Positions 7,608 to 15,715 of a stretch of DNA of 20,238 nucleotides are shown here, piece after piece. The notes below the pieces were generated by a model that was given only the letters and a program-made list of their open reading frames with translations, was not told the DNA's origin and made no database searches. The position numbers and the translations under genes were made by a program. How positions within the stretch are numbered: the stretch's first letter is position 1; every line of letters begins with the position of its first letter. Source of the DNA: Propionibacteriaceae bacterium (GTDB taxonomy: Bacteria > Actinomycetota > Actinomycetes > Propionibacteriales > Propionibacteriaceae); assembly GCA_031262845.1 (NCBI GenBank), contig JAISGZ010000215.1, positions 1-20,238 of the forward strand, read 5' to 3'.

Positions 7608-7748
7608 TCGACGGCTCAGACAGGCTGTTGCCGGGACACTCCCCCAGGTCGATCCCCAGTTGTCTGGTTGAGACCAGCAGCGGTCGGTTGTTCCGGTGCT
7701 GGTTGGGAAGGATTCGTCCGGGACCGGTTTCAGTGGCCTGTCGGTCGG

Positions 7749-9794
7749 TTAGACCATCCGGAATGACACCGAGCTACCTTGGGCGACCACCGTGCCACTG
7801 GCCGGTGACTGATCACGGACCAGGTTGAAGAAGGCATCACCTTCGACGACCGCCACCAAGCCGGCTTGGCTGAGGGTCTCTTTGGCCTTCTTCTCGTTCT
7901 GACCGACGATATTCGGCACCGTCACCATGACCGGCCCCAGTGACTTGACCAGGGTGATCGAATCGCCGATGTGGCCGGTGCCAGTCTTCGGCGTTTGGCT
8001 AATGACGGCCCCGGCCGGCACGGTCGCCGAATGCTCCTCGGTGGTCGTGACCGTGAAGTTCAAACCGGTCAAGGTGGTCGCCGCCTGATCGGCCGGCTGA
8101 CCGGTCAAATCCGGGATATCGATCGGCTGACGGCCTTGCGAAACCGTGATATCAACCGCCGTGGCGGGAGCTAGGGCGGCCCCCGGATCCTGGGATTGGC
8201 TGACGATCAAGCCGGCCGCGATGACTTCATCCCAGACCGGTGTGACAGCCCCCAGGCGGGGACACTTGGCGGCACGTTCGGACTCCGGCGCCAAACAGTT
8301 GGCCAGTGTCGTCACGGCTTGGTCTTGGGTCAATCCGCGCAGATCCGGCAGGCTGTAGCGCTCCGGGCCTTTGGAAACGGTCAGGGTCACCAGGCTGTGT
8401 TTGACGAGCCGGACGCCGTCGCCCGGTTGGCTGTCGATGACCAGCCCGGCGGCCACCGTCTCGGAGTATTGCTCGACCATGTTGACTGTCAGTCCGGCCT
8501 CGGTCAACGTGGCTTGGGCTTGGCTGGCGGCCGTCCCGGCGACGTTGGGTTGGACCGTCCAGCGACCAGTTTTGAACCACCAAAAACCCACCCCGGCGCC
8601 GACCAGGCCGAGCACGATGACGAGCAGCAGAGCCGCCAGCCCGACCCGGCGGCGGGTGTATTTCGGGTCTCGCGACAGTTGAACCAGCGGCCGGGCCGGC
8701 GAACGGTTGATGGCGGCGGCCGGGGACGGTAAGTCGGCGTCGGCCTCCCAATCGTCCCAGTCGGCGGCGTGGTCCTCGGGCGTCACCGACGTCACCGGAG
8801 CGGTCGCTTCAACGGGCCGGATGACGTCCCCGGTGGCTGGTGATTCCGGCAGCAGCACCGTGGTTTGGGGCTGATGATCGGGGCCTTGAAGCAAGCGGTC
8901 GGCCAGCGCCGGATCCGAGGTCAGGCCTTGGCGAAGCCGCCGCCGAACCGGCGCGATGACCTGTTCCAGGGCTTGGCCATTGGGTGGCCGCAAGGCCGGA
9001 TTACGCGATGTGCAGGTGGCGACCAGAGCGTCGAGATAGTCGGGAATGCGCTGTCGGGCCGAACCGCTCAAGGCCTGCGACGGCGGCGGCACATCGATGT
9101 TGACGTGTTTGTAGAGGACATTGGCGGCTTCGTCGCCGGTATGGGGTTTGTGGCCGGTCAGCAATTCGTACAAGACGATGCCGGCGGCGTAGATATCGGA
9201 GGCAAAACTGGCCTGGCCGGTAGTCATGATTTCGGGGGCCAGATAGGACAAGGTGCCCATCAGGATGGACTGGCTGGCGGTGTTCTGTTGACTGGCTTTG
9301 GCCAGCCCGAAGTCGGTCACTTTGACCTGGCCGCCGGTCGTGATGAGAACGTTCTCGGGTTTGATGTCACGGTGCATCAAACCGGCGTCGTGGGCGGCCG
9401 CCAAGGCCCGGGCGATGGCGTCGAGGTAAGACAGGGCCATGGTCGGCGTCAGGGGCGCCTGCTGGGCGATGACTTGGCGCAGTGACTGGCCACGGACACA
9501 TTCCATGACGATGTAGGGCCGCTCGCCGGCCGTGCCCCGGTCGAAGATGGCCACGATATTGGGGTGCGACAAGGCGGCCGCAGCCCGGGCTTCGCGGTCG
9601 AAGCGGCGGGTGTAATCGGCGTCACCGACCAGGGTGTCGTGGATGATCTTGACGGCCACGGTCCGGCCCAAGCGATGATCGAGGCCACGGTAAACCACGG
9701 CCGTGCCACCACGGCCGATCCGCTCGATCAACTCATAGCGCTCGCCGAGGATCGTTCCGACGAGCTGATCGGGAGCCACTAGCGTCGTCTCCAC
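7749..9794 (-). CDS. PknB/PknL-like transmembrane Ser/Thr kinase with four PASTA repeats
   Basis: A 681-residue receptor kinase. The kinase domain (about 20-285) has Gly-loop IGRGGTAVVY (26-35), VAVK Lys49, HRDIKPEN (catalytic Asp143), DFG 161-163 and APE 186-188. An acidic juxtamembrane linker (about 290-380) leads to one membrane segment (about 385-406) and four extracellular PASTA repeats, about 411-476, 477-554, 555-619 and 620-681. The second repeat is longer and carries two cysteines (500 and 511). PASTA domains bind muropeptides or lipid II and let the kinase tune wall synthesis and division. Its place between the dcw and idsA/aroG genes matches pknL of M. tuberculosis, though PknL there has fewer PASTA repeats, so I leave the symbol empty. 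The start is GTG with AGGAGAG 7 nt upstream. Confidence 0.94.
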   Translation of the reverse strand: METTLVAPDQLVGTILGERYELIERIGRGGTAVVYRGLDHRLGRTVAVKIIHDTLVGDADYTRRFDREARAAAALSHPNIVAIFDRGTAGERPYIVMECVRGQSLRQVIAQQAPLTPTMALSYLDAIARALAAAHDAGLMHRDIKPENVLITTGGQVKVTDFGLAKASQQNTASQSILMGTLSYLAPEIMTTGQASFASDIYAAGIVLYELLTGHKPHTGDEAANVLYKHVNIDVPPPSQALSGSARQRIPDYLDALVATCTSRNPALRPPNGQALEQVIAPVRRRLRQGLTSDPALADRLLQGPDHQPQTTVLLPESPATGDVIRPVEATAPVTSVTPEDHAADWDDWEADADLPSPAAAINRSPARPLVQLSRDPKYTRRRVGLAALLLVIVLGLVGAGVGFWWFKTGRWTVQPNVAGTAASQAQATLTEAGLTVNMVEQYSETVAAGLVIDSQPGDGVRLVKHSLVTLTVSKGPERYSLPDLRGLTQDQAVTTLANCLAPESERAAKCPRLGAVTPVWDEVIAAGLIVSQSQDPGAALAPATAVDITVSQGRQPIDIPDLTGQPADQAATTLTGLNFTVTTTEEHSATVPAGAVISQTPKTGTGHIGDSITLVKSLGPVMVTVPNIVGQNEKKAKETLSQAGLVAVVEGDAFFNLVRDQSPASGTVVAQGSSVSFRMV

Positions 9795-10066
9795 GAAATA
9801 ACTCTCCTGCTGGCCTGGGGAAGCTGGCCTGTCGTGTTTGGGAGTGTAGGAGGAAGGTCACGGATTTGGGTGGAGGCGCACCGCAACCCGTCCGGTGAGA
9901 GCCATCCTAGTGGTCGGTCACGGCTTAAAGTCGCCGAACAAGTTCGTCGCCGGGGTTACGTCTGGCAGCGTTGTCGCCATCAACAACCGATCCACTACTG
10001 ACCCCCCTTACTGACTGTCACGCTGGTCACCACGGATCAGACGCCATGAACGAAGCAACCGAACAC

Positions 10067-10072
10067 TAGGAT
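10067..10072 (+). promoter_or_regulatory. -10 box for a leaderless thiE-like transcript
   Basis: TAGGAT is followed by 6 nt and then the GTG start. The ATG within it (10071) reads into a stop after three codons, so the GTG is the start. The 284-bp region to the kinase gene must also carry the divergent kinase promoter, which I could not place. Confidence 0.45.
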
Positions 10073-10078
10073 GTTGCC

Positions 10079-10780
10079 GTGACCGTGCTGTGGGACCTGA
10101 CAACCCGACTGAAGCTGAGCCGTCTCGGCTTGGTAACCGACACGCGGGGTGGTGGTTCAACCTGGGAGGACTACTGCCGCGAGTTGTTTCTGGCCGGCGT
10201 CGATCTGATCCTGATTGACCAGCCGGGGCTGGAGCCGGCAGCCCTGGCGGCGGCCGTCCAGACCGGTTTACGGGCTGGTTTCGGCAGTGGCCGGATCGTC
10301 GGCTTGGTCAGTCCCAGTTGGCCCGAGGTGGCCACCGATCTCGTCCAATGGGCGAGCCACCAGCCTTTACCAGCGCTACCAGCCGATGCCCCACTGGTCG
10401 GCCGGCCGGCTCAAACCGAGGCCGCGATTGAACGGGCCATGACCGAACCCGGTCTGTCGTATTTCACGGTCGGCCCGGTTCAGGACGCCGGCGAAACCGA
10501 TCTGTCCCGGGGCCTGGAACTGGTCGCTACGGCCGCCCGACGAGCGCCAGTGGCGAATCCGGCGAGTCGACCCTGGTTTGCCACCGGCGGCATCAGCCAG
10601 ACCAATCTCGAAGCCGTTTTGGCAGCCGGCGCCCGGCGTCTGTTGGTCCGGCGGGCTATTACTCAGGCAGCTGACTCGGTCGCTCAAGTCCGGGCTTGGT
10701 CGGCCGAACTGCGCCGCCTGTGGCAGGACGACCCCGCGCTCAAGTCCTACCGCTTGGCTTTGCGCTCAGGTCGGGTTTAG
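10079..10780 (+). CDS. ThiE-like TIM-barrel protein, probably catalytically degenerate
   Basis: A 233-residue protein whose framework matches actinobacterial thiamine-phosphate synthase. GLVTDTR (17-23) corresponds to the first strand, LFLAGVDLILID (36-47) to the substrate-lysine region, APLVGRPAQT (104-113) to the IGRSTH segment, YFTVGPV (128-134) to the YxxxGP loop, and RPWFATGGIS plus AAGARRLLV (164-190) to the C-terminal phosphate site. The residues that bind the two substrates are not conserved: QLRxK reads IDQPG, HLGQDD reads QWASHQ (90-95), and TPTKPG reads QDAGETD (135-141). It is therefore either a non-catalytic paralogue or an enzyme of changed function. It precedes the polyprenyl synthase-metF pair in the same orientation, as thiE does near metF in related actinobacteria. 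No other thiamine gene is in the window. Confidence 0.7.
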   Translation: MTVLWDLTTRLKLSRLGLVTDTRGGGSTWEDYCRELFLAGVDLILIDQPGLEPAALAAAVQTGLRAGFGSGRIVGLVSPSWPEVATDLVQWASHQPLPALPADAPLVGRPAQTEAAIERAMTEPGLSYFTVGPVQDAGETDLSRGLELVATAARRAPVANPASRPWFATGGISQTNLEAVLAAGARRLLVRRAITQAADSVAQVRAWSAELRRLWQDDPALKSYRLALRSGRV

Positions 10781-10903
10781 GACCTAGTGGTCTATCGCAC
10801 CTTGGGCCAGCGATCCAGCAATCCAACGATCGAGATACACATCACCTTCGTGACAATCTGCGGCGTCAATTGGACCTCGCTTGTCCCAACCCGGCCCGTG
10901 ACC

Positions 10904-10909
10904 TAAGGT
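10904..10909 (+). promoter_or_regulatory. -10 box or Shine-Dalgarno before the polyprenyl synthase
   Basis: TAAGGT lies 7 nt before ATG 10917, a leaderless arrangement. The AAGG inside it could instead act as a weak ribosome binding site 8 nt from the ATG. Confidence 0.4.
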
Positions 10910-10916
10910 CTGTTTG

Positions 10917-11999
10917 ATGCGATTCGATCCCGCCGACCCGGCCGGCCCAGCCTTCCGCGCCGCCGTCAGCGCCCAACTGGCTCACTTTCTCGACGCCCAG
11001 CGTCAGTCGCTGGCCATCGTCGGTGACCGGCTGGACCTGTTCTGGCCTCAAGCGGCCCAGATCGTCCAAGGTGGCAAACGTCTGCGGCCGGCTTTCTGTT
11101 ATTGGAGTTACGTCGCCACGGCCGCTGAACCAGCCGATCCGACCGCCCTGCTGACGGTCGCCGCCAGCCTCGATCTACTCCACAGTTCGGCCCTGGTCCA
11201 CGATGACATCATCGACGCCTCGGATAGCCGCCGCGGTCAGCCGACCGCCCACCAAGCCTTTGCCCAGTCTCATCAAGACCAGTCCTGGGCTGGATCGGAG
11301 ACCGTTTTCGGCCGCAATGCGGCCATCATCTTGGGGGATCTCTTATTGGCCGCTGCCGTCGCCATGGCCGAACGGTCGGCTATCGGCGCCGCCGCCCTCG
11401 ACCGGGCCCGGCCCTACCTTGACGCCGCCCGGACCGAAGTCGCCGTCGGCCAATATCTCGATCTGCGACACCAAGCGGCCGGCCCCAGCGGCTCGGTCGA
11501 AGAAACCCACCTCATCATGGAGTTCAAAACCAGTCGTTACACCGTCGCCCGGCCAGTCCAGATCGGCGCCGCGCTGGCCCTGGCCCCACCCGACCAACTG
11601 GCCGTCTGGGGAGACTTCGGCTCTCACCTAGGTCAGGCCTACCAGATGCGCGATGACCTACTGGGCATGTTTGGTGACGCCGCCCAAACCGGCAAACCGG
11701 CCGGCGACGATCTTCGTGAAGGCAAGCGCACCCGCCTGATCGCCGAGGGCCTGAGGCGGGCCCAACCGGCCGCCGCCAAACGCCTGGCCGGCCTGTTCGG
11801 CCAACCGGCCGTGACCGCTGACGAGATCGCCGAAGCCCAACAGATTTTGCTCGAGGCCGGCGCGGTGGCGGCAATCGAACAAGCCATCGCCGACGAAGCC
11901 GGTCAGGCTCGGCAACGGCTCGCGACCTTGGCCTTGACGCCCGCCGGCGACCAAGCCCTCGAGAATTTGATCGCCGCGGCCATCGAAAGGACCCACTGA
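10917..11999 (+). CDS. Polyprenyl diphosphate synthase (IdsA/GGPP synthase family)
   Basis: A 360-residue trans-prenyltransferase that condenses isopentenyl diphosphate onto allylic diphosphates to make precursors of quinones, carotenoids or other isoprenoids. GGKRLRP (52-58) binds IPP. The first Asp-rich motif is DDIID (96-100), the second DDLLG with downstream GD (246-254), and KTSRYT (204-209) and DDLREGKRT (264-272) are intact. Ser and Ala occupy the positions 5 and 4 residues before the first motif, which leaves room for products longer than C15; exact chain length is not readable. I chose ATG 10917 over TTG 10914. The stop overlaps the metF start (TGATG). The position matches idsA2 in M. 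tuberculosis. Confidence 0.93.
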   Translation: MRFDPADPAGPAFRAAVSAQLAHFLDAQRQSLAIVGDRLDLFWPQAAQIVQGGKRLRPAFCYWSYVATAAEPADPTALLTVAASLDLLHSSALVHDDIIDASDSRRGQPTAHQAFAQSHQDQSWAGSETVFGRNAAIILGDLLLAAAVAMAERSAIGAAALDRARPYLDAARTEVAVGQYLDLRHQAAGPSGSVEETHLIMEFKTSRYTVARPVQIGAALALAPPDQLAVWGDFGSHLGQAYQMRDDLLGMFGDAAQTGKPAGDDLREGKRTRLIAEGLRRAQPAAAKRLAGLFGQPAVTADEIAEAQQILLEAGAVAAIEQAIADEAGQARQRLATLALTPAGDQALENLIAAAIERTH

Positions 12000-12895
12000 T
12001 GGCTGACCTCGAAAGACCGCCGACCGCCACCATCGCCGAGCTTTTGGCCCAATCCGACCAGCCGCTGTTCAGCTTCGAGTTCTTTCCCCCGAAGGACGAC
12101 GCCGGTAGCGAGCAGCTGTGGCGCACGATCAATCTGCTCCAACCACTGCGGCCGGACTTCGTCTCCGTGACCTACGGCGCCAACGGCTCGACCCGCCAGC
12201 GGACACTCGACCTGACCCGTCGGCTGGCCCAGGAAACCAGCCTGCGCACGGTTGGCCATCTGACCTGCGCCAGCCAACCGGTCAGTGAAATTGATCAGAC
12301 CATCAGCGGTTACGCCACCGCCGGCCTGCGCCATATCTTGGCGGTCCGGGGGGATATGCCCGGTGGGCCGACAGTCCCCTGGCAACCCCATCCGAACGGT
12401 CTGACAAACGCCACCGAATTGGTCCGGCGGGTCAAAGCGGCCGGTGATTTCTGTGTCGGGGTGGCGGCTTTCTGTGACCCTCACCCCCAGACCCTCGACC
12501 CGGTTTTGGACGCTCATATCCTGCTCGACAAGCAGGCCGCCGGGGCCGAATTCGCCATCACCCAGCTGTTCTTCGAGGCTGACCACTATTTCGCCCTGAT
12601 CGACCGGCTACGGGCCATCGGCTGCACCTTGCCGGTCATCCCCGGGCTCATGCCGATTACCCAGATCGGCCAGACGACCCGTTTCGCCGAGCTGTCCGGC
12701 GCACCCATCCCGTCGACAGTGTTGGCGGCTTTGGAACACGTCGCCGACGATCCGGCCGGCGTCCGTGAAGTCGGCACCGAAATCACGGCCGAGTTGGCCC
12801 AGCAACTCCTCGACGGCGGCGCCCCCGGACTGCACTTCTTCACCCAGAACCGTTCGGTCGCCACCCGGGCGATCTGGGCTGGGCTACGCCGCTAA
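11999..12895 (+). CDS. metF: MetF, 5,10-methylenetetrahydrofolate reductase
   Basis: A 298-residue flavoprotein that reduces 5,10-methylene-THF to 5-methyl-THF, the methyl donor for methionine synthesis. FSFEFFPPK (24-32) carries the catalytic Glu27. TYGANGSTR (58-66) is the family TYGAGGSTR, GHLTCA (86-91) follows, and VRGDMP (116-121) carries Asp119, which contacts flavin and folate. FAITQLFF and PGLMP form the distal barrel strands, and GLHFFTQNRS near the end matches the C-terminal family signature. It starts within the stop of the polyprenyl synthase and shares its transcript. Length and motifs indicate a complete, active enzyme. Confidence 0.96.
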   Translation: MADLERPPTATIAELLAQSDQPLFSFEFFPPKDDAGSEQLWRTINLLQPLRPDFVSVTYGANGSTRQRTLDLTRRLAQETSLRTVGHLTCASQPVSEIDQTISGYATAGLRHILAVRGDMPGGPTVPWQPHPNGLTNATELVRRVKAAGDFCVGVAAFCDPHPQTLDPVLDAHILLDKQAAGAEFAITQLFFEADHYFALIDRLRAIGCTLPVIPGLMPITQIGQTTRFAELSGAPIPSTVLAALEHVADDPAGVREVGTEITAELAQQLLDGGAPGLHFFTQNRSVATRAIWAGLRR

Positions 12896-12899
12896 TCCG

Positions 12900-12946
12900 T
12901 TAGCTGGCTGGCCACCCCACCAGCCACCACGAATCACACCAGCTAA
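12900..12946. terminator. Probable bidirectional terminator between convergent metF and MBL-fold genes
   Basis: Nested inverted repeats fill the 65-bp convergent gap. The outer arms are TTAGCTGG (12900-12907) and CCAGCTAA (12939-12946); the inner stem GGCTGG / CCAGCC (12906-12911, 12920-12925) has an 8-nt loop. The two cannot form fully at once because they share two bases. There is no U-run. Confidence 0.45.
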
Positions 12947-12960
12947 GACGCGACCGTGTA

Positions 12961-13599
12961 CTACCCCAACCACGGTTGACCGGCCCGCAGATCGGTCAAC
13001 CGGGTAGCGGTCATGTCGTTGAGCCGATCGAAGCTCAGCGCCCACCCCCGCTGGTTGATCAGCCCGTCGTGAATCAGGAAACCGTCGGGAGCGCCTAGTT
13101 GGCGCGTGAAGTCGATGATCTCTTTCATGGCACACCACGGCCCGTGGGCCGGAATCGCCGCCACGTCGATCCCCGGCGGAACCGTGTCGAGGGCGTCGCC
13201 AGGGTGGAAGAAGCGCGGTTCGCCGGGCGCTTCGATGACCACCCCGAGGTTGCCGATACGAGGGATATCCCGGTGAATGACAGCGTGCAGCCCACCAACG
13301 GCCGTCACCGTGACAGCGCCCAGTTGAATCCACGAGTCGGCCGCCCAACGTTCGGCCCGGGGCAGGTCATAGTGGTCGGGCACGGTCGGCTCGACCACCA
13401 GCCGGGCCGACGGATTAGCGGCCAGTAAGGCTGGCAGCCGGTCGGGATCGATGTGGTCGGGATGTTGATGGGTCACGATGATGGCGTCGAGGTCGGTCAA
13501 CTCCCACCAGGCCTGACTGAAGTTGCCCGGGTCGAGCAGGAGCCGGCAACCGGCCACCGTCACGAGCACCGTCGAATGGCCCAGATGCGTGATCTCCAT
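12961..13599 (-). CDS. Metallo-beta-lactamase-fold hydrolase (UlaG/UPF0173-like)
   Basis: A 212-residue cytoplasmic metal-dependent hydrolase of the MBL fold. The zinc motif HQHPDH (HxHxDH) lies at about residues 44-49 after a beta strand AIIVTH. Further ligand candidates are the His in VGGLHAV (about 104), Asp in HPGDAL (about 134) and the C-terminal FLIHDG (about 177). The N-terminus ITHLGHSTVLV and LLLDPG are typical of the UlaG/UPF0173 branch, but substrate is unknown. I chose ATG 13599, with GAGG 5 nt upstream, over an in-frame start at 13659 because the fold begins with MEITHLGHS. It begins 7 nt after the aroG stop and is probably co-transcribed with it. Confidence 0.85.
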   Translation of the reverse strand: MEITHLGHSTVLVTVAGCRLLLDPGNFSQAWWELTDLDAIIVTHQHPDHIDPDRLPALLAANPSARLVVEPTVPDHYDLPRAERWAADSWIQLGAVTVTAVGGLHAVIHRDIPRIGNLGVVIEAPGEPRFFHPGDALDTVPPGIDVAAIPAHGPWCAMKEIIDFTRQLGAPDGFLIHDGLINQRGWALSFDRLNDMTATRLTDLRAGQPWLG

Positions 13600-13606
13600 C
13601 GTCGCC

Positions 13607-14992
13607 TCAGACGATCTCGGGCGCCAAGGGCCGCCGGTCCGTCGGCTGAGCCAAGCCACTGAGCCGGTCGGCCACCCGGAACGCCAACTCCAACGATTGC
13701 TGACGGTTCAACCGCGGGTCGCACACCGTCTCATAACGGTGGGCCAAGTCGGCCTCAGACACGTCAAGCGCCCCGCCGACGCATTCGGTGACATTGTCAC
13801 CGGTCAATTCGACGTGAATACCACCGGGCCAGGTGCCGAGATCAGCGTGAACATCGAAGAAACCATCCAGCTCCGCCGTCACATCATCGAAGGACCGGGT
13901 CTTATAACCGGCCCCGACTTCGAAGGTATTGCCGTGCATCGGGTCGCAGACCCAGCAGACCTGACGGCCGGTGGCAGCCAAAGCCTTGACCAGGGGAGGC
14001 AGCAACTGGCGCACCTTGCTGGCGCCAAAGCGGGTGATGACCGTCAGCCGGCCCGGCTCCCGATCGGGATCGAGTGCCTCGGCTAAGGCCACGAGATCGG
14101 CCGGCTCGGCCTGGGGCCCGATTTTGACGCCCAGCGGGTTCCGCAGGTGGCGCAGCAATTCGACGTGGGCGCCGGCGCTCTGGCGCGTCCGCTCGCCGAT
14201 CCACAGGAGGTGCCCGCCGACGCTGTAGGGCAAGCCGGTGCGGGAATCAACCCGGCTCAGGGCGTGTTCGTAGTCGATCAGCAGAGCTTCGTGGCTGGCG
14301 AAGAAATCGACCTGCCGGAAAGCCTCACCACCATCGACCCCGATCGTCCGCATGAAGGCCAAGGCCCGGTCGATTTCGGCCGTCAGCTGTTCATAGCGGG
14401 ACGCCACCGGCGCCTGGCGGACGAAGTCGGCGTTCCACAGATTCATCGCGTGCAGGTCGGCGAAACCACCGGTGACGAAGGCCCGCACCAAGTTCAGCGT
14501 CGCGGCGGCGGCGTAATACGACCGCAGCAACCGCTCCGGATCGGGCTGACGGGCGCTGGCCGTGAATTCAAAACCGTTGACGGCGTCGCCCCGGTAAACC
14601 GGCAATTCGACCCCGTCCCGTTGTTCGGTGGCCTTCGACCGAGGCTTGGCGAACTGGCCGGCCATACGGCCGATCTTGATCACCGGGACCTCGGCGGCGT
14701 AGGTCAACACGACCGCCATCGACAACAACACCCGCAGCCGGCGTTGAATCGAGGTCGCGGTCACAGCGGCGAAGGTTTCGGCGCAATCCCCACCCTGGAG
14801 GATGAAGGCCCGGCCGGCGGCGGCCTGAGCCAAATTGGCTTTGAGATGGTCACACTCGCCGGCGAACACCAAGGGCGGCAACGACCGCAACTGGGCCAAG
14901 ACCCGGTCCCGCTCGGCCAGGTCGTGATAAACCGGTTGCTGCGGCGGGTTGAGGGCCCGCAAACCATCAAGTTCGGGAATTAGATTGGTCAC
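13607..14992 (-). CDS. aroG: Class II DAHP synthase (AroG), first step of the shikimate pathway
   Basis: A 461-residue enzyme that condenses phosphoenolpyruvate and erythrose-4-phosphate into DAHP. Size and motifs match class II (plant/actinobacterial) enzymes such as M. tuberculosis AroG. The metal ligands are all present: Cys70 (GGDCAETF), His353 (DPMHGNTF), Glu395 (HVELTGDN) and Asp425 (CDPRLN). KIGRMAGQFAKPRS (106-119), the PEP-binding region, and NPLGVKIGP (285-293) are intact. The start is GTG 14992, with no good ribosome binding site and a -10-like TACTCT ending 8 nt upstream. Its position downstream of the kinase and prenyl synthase genes mirrors the mycobacterial order. Confidence 0.96.
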   Translation of the reverse strand: MTNLIPELDGLRALNPPQQPVYHDLAERDRVLAQLRSLPPLVFAGECDHLKANLAQAAAGRAFILQGGDCAETFAAVTATSIQRRLRVLLSMAVVLTYAAEVPVIKIGRMAGQFAKPRSKATEQRDGVELPVYRGDAVNGFEFTASARQPDPERLLRSYYAAAATLNLVRAFVTGGFADLHAMNLWNADFVRQAPVASRYEQLTAEIDRALAFMRTIGVDGGEAFRQVDFFASHEALLIDYEHALSRVDSRTGLPYSVGGHLLWIGERTRQSAGAHVELLRHLRNPLGVKIGPQAEPADLVALAEALDPDREPGRLTVITRFGASKVRQLLPPLVKALAATGRQVCWVCDPMHGNTFEVGAGYKTRSFDDVTAELDGFFDVHADLGTWPGGIHVELTGDNVTECVGGALDVSEADLAHRYETVCDPRLNRQQSLELAFRVADRLSGLAQPTDRRPLAPEIV

Positions 14993-15000
14993 AGCAGCTC

Positions 15001-15006
15001 AGAGTA
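15001..15006 (-). promoter_or_regulatory. Possible -10 box for a nearly leaderless aroG transcript
   Basis: TACTCT on the minus strand ends 8 nt before the GTG start of aroG, and no Shine-Dalgarno is seen. It is GC-richer than the other -10 boxes listed, so this is the weakest of the set. Confidence 0.35.
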
Positions 15007-15244
15007 CTGGCTAGGACAAAGTCTTGGTTCCCCGCGCGGCGGCGTGGAGTGGTTGCCGAGCCTGAATTGTCGTCTTCGTCGCGCTCAGTGGGACTTCAGC
15101 CGCGTTGTCGTCGGGCTTGATGCACGAATGCCCTACCCGACTGAGCTGTCCCCTACCGGCCACCCCAAAATCATCTGACGACCCGGACCAGACAGCCCAC
15201 CGACGATCTCCGCTCGGCTGGCCGTCCGTTCCTTACCCGTCCCG

Positions 15245-15252
15245 TATAAAAT
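15245..15252 (+). promoter_or_regulatory. -10 box for a leaderless small membrane-protein gene
   Basis: TATAAAAT stands out in a GC-rich gap. Its last hexamer TAAAAT is followed by 7 nt and GTG 15260. An in-frame ATG at 15251 overlaps the -10 box itself and so is unlikely to be transcribed. Confidence 0.55.
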
Positions 15253-15259
15253 GACTGCC

Positions 15260-15679
15260 GTGTCCTCGGACAAACGACCTCGACCCCGGAACGATGATGA
15301 GCTGTTCTCAGACATCGTGGCTCGGGAATTTGACGAACAGGTTAATCCCACAACGCCGCCGCCGGTAGCTGAGACCGAGCGGCCGCCCCAGCCGCCGACC
15401 TGGCAGCCGAAGCCGTTTGAATTCAACCTCTACGACGATGACGAGTCGTACCGCCGGGCGCCGGGTCTGAGTGTCCATCACCTATCCGGTTGGGCTCGGG
15501 CTGGTTTGGTGCTGGTCGCGGTGGCAGTGGTCGGCGGGCTGCTCATGATGATCGGCGTCGGCTTGCCCCGTTGGCTGGGCTGGATCGTAGTGGCGGCGTT
15601 TGCGACCGCGGTTGGGATCGGTATCTGGCAGATGGTTCGGCGGCCCGATCACGACGACGATGACACGGGGACGGTCTAG
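15260..15679 (+). CDS. Small two-segment membrane protein, unknown function
   Basis: A 139-residue protein (142 if ATG 15251 were used). The N-terminal half is hydrophilic and acidic/Pro-rich, with DDELFSDIVAREFDEQ at about 12-27 and a Pro run around 33-50. Two membrane segments follow, about 81-101 and 104-125, and the tail is Asp-rich (HDDDD). I do not recognise a named domain; short proteins of this layout occur next to aroG-type loci in actinobacteria. GTG 15260 is preferred because the ATG at 15251 lies inside the -10 box. It is divergent from aroG across about 260 bp and convergent with the M23 gene. Confidence 0.72.
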   Translation: MSSDKRPRPRNDDELFSDIVAREFDEQVNPTTPPPVAETERPPQPPTWQPKPFEFNLYDDDESYRRAPGLSVHHLSGWARAGLVLVAVAVVGGLLMMIGVGLPRWLGWIVVAAFATAVGIGIWQMVRRPDHDDDDTGTV

Positions 15680-15715
15680 CGGCAGACCAAGGGTTTCACC
15701 AAGTCGGACCGTGAT

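Noticed and set aside
9906..10792. Direct repeat CCTAGTGGTC on both sides of the ThiE-like gene, resembling a target-site scar
   Set aside because: A 10-mer pair within 900 bp is expected by chance at this scale. Flanks do not extend the match, and no mobile-element remnants are present.
14993..15244. A tRNA or small RNA in the gap between aroG and the small membrane-protein gene
   Set aside because: I could not form a cloverleaf or a strong hairpin with a terminator. Only the divergent -10 boxes stand out.
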